Assembly (NCBI RefSeq): GCF_025370255.1
Contig: NZ_JAMTCD010000010.1
Span: 62,001 to 126,000 of the forward strand
DNA length: 64,000 bases
Direction: 5' to 3'
From: Shewanella holmiensis
Lineage (GTDB): Bacteria > Pseudomonadota > Gammaproteobacteria > Enterobacterales > Shewanellaceae
Below the pieces are notes generated by a model. That model worked only from the letters and a program-made list of their open reading frames with translations. It did no database searches and had not been told where the DNA came from. Each line of letters starts with the position of its first letter. Position 1 is the stretch's first letter. Positions 49,630-57,765 of the stretch are shown here, piece by piece. The translations under genes were made by a program, and so were the position numbers.

Positions 49630-51951
49630 ATGACCCCTACTTGGAAGCAACACGCTTATGCCGCTTTTTATGCGCTGCCTTTGTTGTTCACTCCCCCTGC
49701 ACTTATGGCCACACAAATGACCTCAGTAAATTCAGCATCAACTACCAATAATTCTCCCTTTAATACCACTTTACCTCTTAAGGGATTAGCGGGAGGAAAT
49801 CAGCCATTAACCATTGAACGTATTCATGCTTCACCTGCATTGGCAGGCGCAAGCCCAAGAGGGTTAAGTTTATCGCCAGATGGTAAAAGGGTAACTTATC
49901 TTGCAGGCAGAGACAGCGATCAAAGTTTTTATGACTTATGGCAAATGGACATTGCTAGCGGAAAACGCAGTCGCTTAATCGATGCCGATAAATTAGTGGC
50001 AGGTGAGCTGTCGGATGAAGAAAAAGCCCGCCGCGAACGTCAGCGTATTTATGGTCAGGGCATTATGGAATACTTTTGGGCTGATGATAGTCAATCCATT
50101 TTAATTCCTGCTTCGGGTCAGTTGTATTTATTCGATGTTAACACCGCCGCTGTCAATTTACTGGATACGGGTGAAGGGTTTGTCACTGATGCTCGCTTAT
50201 CGCCAAAAGCGAATTATGTGTCGTTTGTGCGCGATCAAAACCTGTTTATCTTACAGTTAGCCACCAAACAACTCACCGCGTTAACCCTAGATGGCAAAGG
50301 ACCGATCAAAAATGCCATGGCAGAGTTTGTGGCTCAAGAAGAAATGGATCGCATGACGGGTTACTGGTGGTCACCAGATGAGTCACATATTGCCTTTACC
50401 CGTATTGATGAGTCGGGTGTTGAGCTGGTGACTCGCAATGAAATCTATGCCGATGGCATTAAGCTTACCGAGCAACGCTATCCTTATGCAGGTAAGCCTA
50501 ACGTAGTGATTGAACTTGGCGTAGTCAATGTCGCAGATAAACAAACGCGCTGGATTGATTTAGGAAAAGATAAAGATATCTATTTACCGCGCGTTAAATG
50601 GTTACCAGACAGCCAGCATTTGTCGTTTCAATGGCAAAGCCGCGACCAGCAAGCGTTAGATTTACGCGTAGTGGATATTAATAAGCTTACTAAAATTGAC
50701 ACCCTGGTAACAGAACGAAGCAAGGCTTGGGTTAACTTACATAATGATTTGCACTTTTTGAAGCTGCAGCCCGCTTTGGTTTGGGCATCAGAACGTGATG
50801 GTTTTAATCACCTTTACTTGTTTGATTTAACGGGTAAATTAGTGCGCCAGTTGACACAAGGCGATTGGGTGGTCGACAGTGTTGAATACATTGATGAACA
50901 ACAAGGTTGGTTATATTTTTCTGGCCGAAAAGACAGCGTGGTTGAGCGTCATTTATATCGAGTTAATTTAGCATCGGGTAGCGACAGCATTGAACGTATT
51001 AGCCAACGCTCAGGTATGCATGACAGTGTGTTCGCGGAAAACAAACCTGTTTACTTAGATTACTTCAGTAGTTTACAACAGCCACCGCAAATCAGTTTGC
51101 ATGATCAAAACGGTAAAAATCTTGCTTGGGTTGACCAAAATGAAGTTAAACGCTCACACCCACTACATGATTTTGCTGGTAAGTGGCAAATGCCTGAGTT
51201 TGGTCATATTAAAGCGGATGATGGCCAAACACTGCAATACCGTTTCTTTAAGCCTACACCCTTTGATAGCAATAAAAAATATCCTGTAGTAGTGCGAGTA
51301 TATGGTGGCCCCCATGCTCAATTGGTGGTGAATGCTTGGAGCGAGGCTGACTATTTTACTCAGTATTTATTGCAGCAAGGTTATGCTGTATTTCAATTGG
51401 ATAATCGCGGCAGTGCTCATCGCGGCACGCAGTTTGAACATGTGATTTATAAAAACATGGGTGATGCAGAAGTGCGCGATCAAAAGGCTGGAGTAGATTA
51501 TCTGCGAAGTTTGCCCTTTATTGATGGTGATAATGTGGCGATTTATGGCCACAGTTATGGTGGTTACATGGCATTGATGAGCCAATTTAAAGCCCCGGAC
51601 TACTTTAAAGCCGCAATATCGGGCGCACCTGTTACCGATTGGCGTTTATATGATAGCCATTATACCGAGCGTTACATGGGCAATCCTGAAACCAATAAGC
51701 AAGGTTATGATGCTGGCAGCGTTTTACCTTATGTCAAAAACTACCAATCGGGTTTGTTGATGTACCACGGTATGGCGGATGACAATGTGTTGTTTGAAAA
51801 CAGCACTCGTGTGTATAAAGCACTTCAGGATGAAGGTAAGTTGTTTCAAATGATCGATTACCCAGGGTCAAAGCATTCTATGCGAGGTGAAAAAGTACGT
51901 AATCATTTGTACAAATCGCTAGCGGCTTTTTTGGATAGTCAATTGAAGTAA
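49630..51951 (+). CDS. dipeptidyl peptidase IV (S9B)
   Basis: 773 residues. N-terminal signal-like segment (MTPTWKQHAYAAFYALPLLFTPPALMA), an eight-bladed propeller (about 60-500, including FVAQEEMDRMTGYWWSPDE with the Glu pair that binds the substrate N-terminus) and an alpha/beta hydrolase domain with Ser642 (GHSYGGYM), Asp717 (MADDNV) and His749 (SKHSM). Cuts X-Pro or X-Ala dipeptides from exported peptides in the periplasm. Followed by a hairpin AAAGCGAA/TTCGCTTTTTT. Confidence 0.93.
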   Translation: MTPTWKQHAYAAFYALPLLFTPPALMATQMTSVNSASTTNNSPFNTTLPLKGLAGGNQPLTIERIHASPALAGASPRGLSLSPDGKRVTYLAGRDSDQSFYDLWQMDIASGKRSRLIDADKLVAGELSDEEKARRERQRIYGQGIMEYFWADDSQSILIPASGQLYLFDVNTAAVNLLDTGEGFVTDARLSPKANYVSFVRDQNLFILQLATKQLTALTLDGKGPIKNAMAEFVAQEEMDRMTGYWWSPDESHIAFTRIDESGVELVTRNEIYADGIKLTEQRYPYAGKPNVVIELGVVNVADKQTRWIDLGKDKDIYLPRVKWLPDSQHLSFQWQSRDQQALDLRVVDINKLTKIDTLVTERSKAWVNLHNDLHFLKLQPALVWASERDGFNHLYLFDLTGKLVRQLTQGDWVVDSVEYIDEQQGWLYFSGRKDSVVERHLYRVNLASGSDSIERISQRSGMHDSVFAENKPVYLDYFSSLQQPPQISLHDQNGKNLAWVDQNEVKRSHPLHDFAGKWQMPEFGHIKADDGQTLQYRFFKPTPFDSNKKYPVVVRVYGGPHAQLVVNAWSEADYFTQYLLQQGYAVFQLDNRGSAHRGTQFEHVIYKNMGDAEVRDQKAGVDYLRSLPFIDGDNVAIYGHSYGGYMALMSQFKAPDYFKAAISGAPVTDWRLYDSHYTERYMGNPETNKQGYDAGSVLPYVKNYQSGLLMYHGMADDNVLFENSTRVYKALQDEGKLFQMIDYPGSKHSMRGEKVRNHLYKSLAAFLDSQLK

Positions 51952-51976
51952 TGAGTCGTTGATTTGATGCTTATTG

Positions 51977-52010
51977 AAAGCGAATGTGGTTTAGCCCCGT
52001 TCGCTTTTTT
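51977..52010 (+). terminator. terminator after dipeptidyl peptidase
   Basis: AAAGCGAA (51977-51984) pairs with TTCGCTTT and is followed by further T (52000-52010). Confidence 0.75.
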
Positions 52011-52119
52011 GTTTTAAATCATTGGCTAATTTGATATTAATTTAACTCATTGCCGGCAGTAGGAATGTTCAGGATGGATGAATTGTCGCGATCACATGGA
52101 TGTGAAAGAGCGATCTTAA

Positions 52120-52197
52120 GTACATATGCATCCAAGACAATCCATGGGGGCTCTGCGAAAACATCCCTATTTTCGAAGGTCTCAGATGCATATGTAC
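52120..52197. repeat. 13-bp perfect inverted repeat, 52-bp spacer
   Basis: GTACATATGCATC (52120-52132) and GATGCATATGTAC (52185-52197) are exact reverse complements. It directly precedes the structured repeat and may be part of one composite element. Confidence 0.85.
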
Positions 52198-52208
52198 CCT
52201 ATGATTTA

Positions 52209-52425
52209 TCTCTTCGATTTGGCTTCATTGGTAATAAAGCCTTTAGATTTTTGGCTGTGATTCATAGCAATACTTGAAAGCAAATCGAAGAGACGAAATT
52301 TCAGGTGCAGATGAGCCCGCGTATATTCAAAACATGCTGAAGTTTCACTGTGTGAAATGATTTGAGTGAGAGAAATAGATGCTGAACTAATAGTATCACA
52401 AGGATTTTTTGTTTTAGTTAAAACA
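52209..52425 (+). repeat. dispersed structured repeat, copy 3
   Basis: Perfect 13-bp inverted repeat TCTCTTCGATTTG (52209-52221) / CAAATCGAAGAGA (52281-52293), followed by TTTCAGGTGCAGATGAGCC, a GTATATTCAAAAC block, GAAGTTTCACT, GAGTGAGAG and GATGCTGAAC, matching copy 2 in order and spacing. About 50 kb separates the copies. Confidence 0.75.
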
Positions 52426-52618
52426 CAAAAAAGTGCATGTGCCACCCTACTGGAGCTTCGGCATAAGGTTACTCTTTCAAATTCGCGACATTCCATATCT
52501 CCTGAATATCTCTGTGGCAGCAAATGGATAATAATGAATTATTGAGCTTCATTTATTTACCCGATATGATAATTTCGACTATTTTGGTTAATTTTATCTG
52601 GTAGATATTTAGGGGGGG

Positions 52619-53071
52619 GTGGTGACTTCAGGGAAGAATACATTTTTAATCTTGGGAGCAGTGTCCAGCGCACTCGCTGCTTTAGCTCATTTAGGTTGTA
52701 TCGTTTTTGGTGGTAGTTGGTATCGTTTTTTGGGTGCTGGTGAGCAAATGGCTAAGATGGCTGAAAAGGGGGATTGGTATCCAACTGCGGTGACATCTTT
52801 TATTGTGTTAGTCTTAACTATCTGGTCTTTATATGGTTTGTCTGGTGCTAAAGTGATTCCTAAGTTGCCTTTTTTAAGGTTTGGATTACTGATTATCTCT
52901 TTTGTTTATTTAATTCGCGGTGTTGCATTTGTTGTGATAATGCCGATGTTTCCCGAAAATACTCTGACATTTTGGGTTGTCAGTTCAAGTATTTGTTTAG
53001 GTATCGGTGTGTTCTATTTTGTGGGCACTATTCAAAATTGGTCAAGGTTAAAGGCCAATGCAAATGTCTAA
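52619..53071 (+). CDS. four-helix membrane protein
   Basis: 150 residues starting at one of two adjacent GTG codons (52619 or 52622) directly after a run of eight G that must act as ribosome site. Four membrane helices (about 7-27, 54-72, 84-104, 115-135), with FLGAGEQMAKMAEKGDWYP between helix 1 and 2. Resembles small conserved integral membrane proteins of unknown function found in marine gammaproteobacteria; I cannot name a family. Its 3' end is followed closely by small frames. Confidence 0.75.
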   Translation: MVTSGKNTFLILGAVSSALAALAHLGCIVFGGSWYRFLGAGEQMAKMAEKGDWYPTAVTSFIVLVLTIWSLYGLSGAKVIPKLPFLRFGLLIISFVYLIRGVAFVVIMPMFPENTLTFWVVSSSICLGIGVFYFVGTIQNWSRLKANANV

Positions 53072-53150
53072 ATCAAAATCGAACGAAGAGGGCTCTAATT
53101 TTGCTAGTGATGTGTCCACTTTGTTTGCTAGTGGGTTATCTGCTTAAATA

Positions 53151-53312
53151 ATGAGTGGTATAGAACTGCCTTATGTGTACTTTATTGATTCATTTGATAT
53201 TGTACAAATATTAACAAGTGCAGGGGTGTTTTGTTTATTTTTCTATCCATTTAGCCAGTTTGTTCGTTGGCTATATTCAGACTCAAAAACAGAGATTAAG
53301 TCTAATTTATAA
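53151..53312 (+). CDS. possible 53-aa small membrane protein
   Basis: ATG at 53151, stop at 53310-53312. Composition is protein-like: MSGIELPYVYF, a hydrophobic helix ILTSAGVFCLFFYPF (about 20-34) and a charged end SDSKTEIKSNL. No strong ribosome site (AATA before ATG). Nothing recognised; could be a real small inner-membrane protein or chance. Confidence 0.35.
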   Translation: MSGIELPYVYFIDSFDIVQILTSAGVFCLFFYPFSQFVRWLYSDSKTEIKSNL

Positions 53313-53542
53313 CATTCACGCACAGAACCTTCCAGAATGTATCGTTAAGCCCATTTAACGCTAATTAGTGTAAATGCGGTGTTAATGGCTCTAGGTAAGG
53401 TAAATTAACCTAAAATATAGTTGGCTTTTTCTGATTTTAAAAGCGACTTATATCAGCAAAAGTGTCAATTACACTTTATCTAATCAAGTCGCTAATTCAC
53501 GCTCAACGCCATAGTTCTGAGAATTGTATTAAACCATTCAGC

Positions 53543-54496
53543 CTAATTTTCTAACGAATAAGGCAGTGCCTGCACTGATAAACTAGATTGTTCATCACCA
53601 GCAATACGCAAAGTCGCATCCGCTTCAGTGTCATTGGCTAACACAGCGGTTAGCAGCACTTGATCACCTTGTTGGACACACTCAATAATATTACCCACCT
53701 TACGAAAGCCATCTTCAAGCGCAATCTCAATGGCCGAGTCAATCGTCAACGTTTGATTGGTGTTGCCAGCCAAAATATACAAGGCGCGCTTGTTACCACC
53801 GCGATACTTCATACGGGCGATAGTTTCTTGCCCCATGTAGCAACCTTTGGTAAAGCTAATGCCATTAATGGCTTGAACATTACACATTTGCGGCACATAT
53901 TGACTGGAGTGTGCTGCTGGTATATTAGGGTAACCGGCTTTAATTTCTTGAGCTTGCCAAGCTGTTGCATCAAACACTGGTTGATCTTGGCAAAGTGCCT
54001 GCGCTTTATCTGCCGACAACATCACGATATAGCGATTGTTATCTTTTAGTACCACGCCGCCATCAACTTGTGTGAGCTCTGCTTCAATGTTGCCAAAATG
54101 CTGCTCAACAAACGTGCAGGCTTCATTACCTGCAATACCGATGAGTTGCCAATTAGCTGATACATCAGCTAATTCAGCTTTGCTGAAAACGGCATATTTC
54201 TTTAACTGGGGTAATCCAACCGCTAACGTGTCAGTTGGCATCATCATATAAAGGGCATCATTGATGCTAAATGTACGGAAACTAGCAATCATTTTACCCT
54301 TAGGATCACAATGGGCACCCCAGCGCCATTGATCAGCATTTAGTGAGACAATTTCTGTGGTAACTTGACCATTAATGAAACTACGAGCTTGCTCTCCGGT
54401 CACTTCAATTAATCCTAAGTGATTTAGGTTAGCTAGCATCAGTGAGGGAGTTTCTTGGGTGAGGGCCCAATCGGGTTTAATTATTGAAAGGCTCAT
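53543..54496 (-). CDS. ygfZ: folate-binding protein YgfZ
   Basis: The frame extends to 54553, but the ATG at 54496 has AGGAA six bases ahead and starts MSLSIIKPDWAL; length is then 317 residues. The family signature KGCYMGQETIARMKYRG is present (about 220-236), with the GcvT-like fold before it. YgfZ supports folate-dependent repair of Fe-S clusters, for instance in MiaB. Monocistronic. Confidence 0.93.
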   Translation of the reverse strand: MSLSIIKPDWALTQETPSLMLANLNHLGLIEVTGEQARSFINGQVTTEIVSLNADQWRWGAHCDPKGKMIASFRTFSINDALYMMMPTDTLAVGLPQLKKYAVFSKAELADVSANWQLIGIAGNEACTFVEQHFGNIEAELTQVDGGVVLKDNNRYIVMLSADKAQALCQDQPVFDATAWQAQEIKAGYPNIPAAHSSQYVPQMCNVQAINGISFTKGCYMGQETIARMKYRGGNKRALYILAGNTNQTLTIDSAIEIALEDGFRKVGNIIECVQQGDQVLLTAVLANDTEADATLRIAGDEQSSLSVQALPYSLEN

Positions 54497-54572
54497 ACGA
54501 TTTCCTGTGAAACAGCAACATAATGCCAGCAGTGTAGCCCAAACTCTGATCACTCAAAAGGGGATAGACATA

Positions 54573-54598
54573 AAAAACGGCTACCTGAGTAGCCGTTT
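54573..54598 (-). terminator. terminator after serA
   Basis: AAAACGGCTAC / GTAGCCGTTTT, four-base loop, with extra A upstream giving a T run on the minus strand. Confidence 0.88.
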
Positions 54599-54627
54599 TA
54601 TGAACATTATGAGCTAAGGTTTCGATT

Positions 54628-55857
54628 TTAAAACAATACGCGGGTACGAATAGTCCCGTCAATTTGCTTCAGTTCGACTAATGCTTCTTCAGCTTGGTCT
54701 GAATCGACTTCCATTACCACATAACCAATCTCTGCAGTCGTTTGCAGGTATTGAGCGGCAATGTTGATCCCTTTTGCTGAAAAAGCTTGGTTAATTTTGA
54801 TCAACACACCAGGACGGTTGTGGTGAATGTGCAATAAGCGTGAGGCGCCAGCATGTTGTGCTAGAGATACTTCAGGGAAGTTAACGGCAGATACCGTTGA
54901 ACCATTATCTGAGTATTTAGCCAGTTTACCTGCCACTTCAATACCAATGTTTTCCTGAGCTTCTGCTGTACTGCCACCAATATGAGGTGTCAGTAACACA
55001 TTGTCTAAACCACGTAATGGACTAACAAACTCATCATCATTTGATATAGGCTCAACCGGGAATACATCAATAGCGGCACCAGCAATGTGCTCAGACTTAA
55101 CCGCTTCAGCAAGGGCTTCAATGTCTACCACTGTGCCGCGTGACGCATTGATGAAGAAACTGCCTTGACGCATTTGGCTAAACTCTTTAGCACCAAACAT
55201 ATCTTTAGTTTGTGGTGTTTCAGGTACGTGTAAGCTGACCACATCTGCCGTGGCTAAAAGCGCTTCTAAACTGTGTACTTGAGAAGCATTACCAAGCGGT
55301 AATTTATCTTCAATATCGAAGAAAATCACTCGCATACCAAGTGTTTCAGCTAAGATACCTAACTGAGTACCTATGTGACCATAACCTATCACACCCAGTG
55401 TTTTACCGCGCACTTCGACACTGCCATTGGCACTTTTTAGCCAGCCACCACGGTGACATTGAGCATTACGCTGCGGAATGCCGCGCATTAGCATGATGAT
55501 TTCACCAATCACTAATTCAGCGACGCTGCGAGTGTTAGAAAACGGCGCGTTAAAAACGGGTACACCGAGTTTTTCGGCAGCGGCTAAATCCACTTGATTT
55601 GTGCCAATACAAAAACAGCCAATAGCAACCAGTTTTTCAGCTTGGTTAAGCACTTCAGCAGTTAATTGAGTACGAGAGCGTAACCCTACAAAATGTGCAT
55701 CTTTGATAGATTCAAGCAATTGGCTCTCATCTAATGAGGCTTTGTGATACTCAATGTTGGTATAGCCTGCTCTTTCTAGTACATCTACCGCACTTTGGTG
55801 GACGCCCTCCAACAGCAGGATTTTTATCTTATCCTTGTCAAGCGAATGTTTCGCCAT
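54628..55857 (-). CDS. serA: D-3-phosphoglycerate dehydrogenase
   Basis: 409 residues from the ATG at 55857 (MAKHSLDKDKIKILLLEG); a longer frame starting at 55953 lacks a ribosome site. NAD-binding GVIGYGHIGTQLGILAE, catalytic Arg/Glu/His region (SRGTVVDIEAL, LTPHIGGSTAEAQENIG) and a C-terminal ACT domain (about 335-409) for serine feedback. First step of serine synthesis. Same 409-410 residue form as E. coli SerA. Confidence 0.95.
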   Translation of the reverse strand: MAKHSLDKDKIKILLLEGVHQSAVDVLERAGYTNIEYHKASLDESQLLESIKDAHFVGLRSRTQLTAEVLNQAEKLVAIGCFCIGTNQVDLAAAEKLGVPVFNAPFSNTRSVAELVIGEIIMLMRGIPQRNAQCHRGGWLKSANGSVEVRGKTLGVIGYGHIGTQLGILAETLGMRVIFFDIEDKLPLGNASQVHSLEALLATADVVSLHVPETPQTKDMFGAKEFSQMRQGSFFINASRGTVVDIEALAEAVKSEHIAGAAIDVFPVEPISNDDEFVSPLRGLDNVLLTPHIGGSTAEAQENIGIEVAGKLAKYSDNGSTVSAVNFPEVSLAQHAGASRLLHIHHNRPGVLIKINQAFSAKGINIAAQYLQTTAEIGYVVMEVDSDQAEEALVELKQIDGTIRTRVLF

Positions 55858-56126
55858 GATATGGGTACCCTCTAATGTGTAATTGCTGATTTTAGTACCT
55901 AAAGTACTTATGCTTATGATATCAGTTAGTTTACTATTGATATCAGCTCCCAAGCGACGTCAAATTACCTACTTTTGTTGCAGTAGGTGAGGTCTGTTCT
56001 ACTTTGGGAAAATATGCGACTTCCAACGCATAGCCAAAGTAGCACTTTTTTTGCTCATTGTGGAGGGCTAGATGGCTAAAGTTAATATTCTATTTTTAGA
56101 ACAATATCGAATAAGAGGAATTTACA

Positions 56127-56726
56127 TTGCATAATAAAATTATATGGATAGTCATTTATGCTGCGGTATTGCTTTGGTCGGTTAGTGATCCTAAAGATAT
56201 GTTCACTTGGTGGTTAGAGGCGATCCCCGCACTTCTTGCTGTGGTACTTTTGTTGGCAACGCGTAATCGATTTCAATTTACCTCACTGGCTTACTGGTTG
56301 ATCCTTGCTCACTGTATCGTGTTGTTTGTTGGAGCGAGGTACACTTATGCAGAAGTCCCTTTATTTGATTGGCTTGCACAAGTGATGGGCAGCGAGCGTA
56401 ATAACTATGATAAAGTCGGTCATTTTGCCCAGGGATTTGTGCCAGTAATCCTTGCAAGAGAAATCATGTTACGTAATGGTGTGTTAAAGGTAGGCGCATG
56501 GTGTCAGTTTTTGTCTGTGTGTTTTGTGCTTGCATTCTCTGCTTTTTATGAGCTTATAGAGTGGTGGGTTGCAGCCGCAACCGGTGAAGATGCAGAAGCC
56601 TTTTTAGGCACGCAAGGTTATGTATGGGATACTCAATCAGATATGTTTTTAGCATTAATTGGCGGCATTTGTGGATTACTGTTGTTAACTCGTCTGCATA
56701 ATCGCCAAATGAGTCGCATAAAGTAA
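56127..56726 (+). CDS. DUF2238 membrane protein (YjdF-like)
   Basis: 199 residues, TTG start after AAGAGGAA. Five or six membrane helices; the DUF2238 signature residues are in NNYDKVGHFAQGFVPVILARE and SAFYELIEWWVAAATGEDAEAFLGTQGYVWDTQSDM. Conserved acidic and His residues lie at the membrane face, but function is unknown. Divergent from serA. Confidence 0.85.
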   Translation: MHNKIIWIVIYAAVLLWSVSDPKDMFTWWLEAIPALLAVVLLLATRNRFQFTSLAYWLILAHCIVLFVGARYTYAEVPLFDWLAQVMGSERNNYDKVGHFAQGFVPVILAREIMLRNGVLKVGAWCQFLSVCFVLAFSAFYELIEWWVAAATGEDAEAFLGTQGYVWDTQSDMFLALIGGICGLLLLTRLHNRQMSRIK

Positions 56727-57031
56727 ATCGTATGAAGGCGGTAAAAATGAATTTTCGTCAGTCAAAATGCTTATTCATACTTTTTACTGATCAAAAACAC
56801 CTACTCTCTAGTTAATTTCTACTATGCTTGTTGCTTAATTTACAACGTTTACACCTTTTGCCTTAATTTTAGGCAATTGTATCTGGTGTCGTTACATTCT
56901 TTGGGTATAAAATAAATTCAGGACAATGTTTGAGTGCTAATACTTTAGCCTATTAAATATTCATGAAGTTGAAACCAACGTGTGATAAATAGTGTGCTTG
57001 AACGGAATAAAACTTTTCAGGGAGAAGAGTA
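56727..57031. promoter_or_regulatory. csgD upstream region
   Basis: 305 bp without a gene. Contains a dyad TTGCCT/AGGCAA at about 56858-56877 and a GGGAGAAG ribosome site before csgD. csgD promoters in other bacteria are densely regulated, but no known operator could be recognised here. Confidence 0.4.
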
Positions 57032-57700
57032 ATGAGCTCAACTACGTATGAGTTGGTGTTTTTACATCAATTATCAGCCCCATGCCACCTAGCAATTCTT
57101 GCTGAGTCTATTGGATTGAAGACCCGCATTGTTAAGCATGCTGGTGAATTAGAATTAGAAAAAAAATCCAATAGCTTTTATCTGGTCGCTCAAAAAGGAG
57201 CCGCGCTAGATAATAAAGGCATTCCTTTGCTTGTCTCTCGTATTGTTAACCATGTTCCTGTCGCTTTGTATCAAGTGGAGCGGGGCTCATTAGACCAAGA
57301 GTCGGCTTTGCTTTTAGGTGTGCGTGGATTATTGTATGCCGATCAACGAATGGATTTAATGTTAACGGGTTTACGTAAGATGGTATCAGATGAACTTTGG
57401 TACGACAGACCTTTAATCAGCAAGATGTTTAGACGATTGGTGCAAAAGCTCGATAATAACAACGAAATTCCTGAAGACACTGTCGCAATGCTACAAATGC
57501 TTACCAATAGAGAAAGAACTATTATTCAATTGGTTTCCAGTGGTGCGCGTAACAAAGAAATTGCCCATCGTTTATGTATCAGTGAACACACGGTTAAAGC
57601 GCATATTTCGTCTATTTTCCGTAAAACCCAATCTCGAAATAGGGTCGAATTATTACGTTGGGCGCAGACGTATCAAACTCATTTTGAGTTAGTCAATTAA
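57032..57700 (+). CDS. csgD: CsgD/VpsT-like LuxR-family biofilm regulator
   Basis: 222 residues: an atypical receiver-like N-terminal domain (about 10-130) lacking the usual Asp phosphorylation pocket, and a LuxR HTH (about 155-215) with LTNRERTIIQLVSSGARNKEIAHRLCIS. The arrangement is that of CsgD and VpsT, which control curli and matrix genes. It converges on the curlin-repeat genes, which supports this assignment over a general LuxR regulator. No csgEFG genes in the window. Confidence 0.8.
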   Translation: MSSTTYELVFLHQLSAPCHLAILAESIGLKTRIVKHAGELELEKKSNSFYLVAQKGAALDNKGIPLLVSRIVNHVPVALYQVERGSLDQESALLLGVRGLLYADQRMDLMLTGLRKMVSDELWYDRPLISKMFRRLVQKLDNNNEIPEDTVAMLQMLTNRERTIIQLVSSGARNKEIAHRLCISEHTVKAHISSIFRKTQSRNRVELLRWAQTYQTHFELVN

Positions 57701-57718
57701 TCACGAATTAAACAGGTT

Positions 57719-57744
57719 AAAAAAGGGAGCAATAGCTCCCTTTT
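57719..57744. terminator. bidirectional terminator between csgD and the curlin gene
   Basis: AAAAGGGAGC / GCTCCCTTTT with an AATA loop, flanked by additional A and T. Confidence 0.9.
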
Positions 57745-57765
57745 GGTTTATATCGTGAGTGTTAT

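Larger units (their letters stand above)
51952..52618. other. 667-bp gap with inverted repeats
   Basis: No supported gene; short frames here are inside repeats. Holds a terminator, the inverted repeat pair 52120-52132/52185-52197, and the third structured repeat (52209-52425). Confidence 0.6.

Noticed and set aside
52206..52523. 105-codon minus-strand frame
   Set aside because: Overlaps the inverted-repeat element; the matching region of copy 2 has no such frame and there is no ribosome site.
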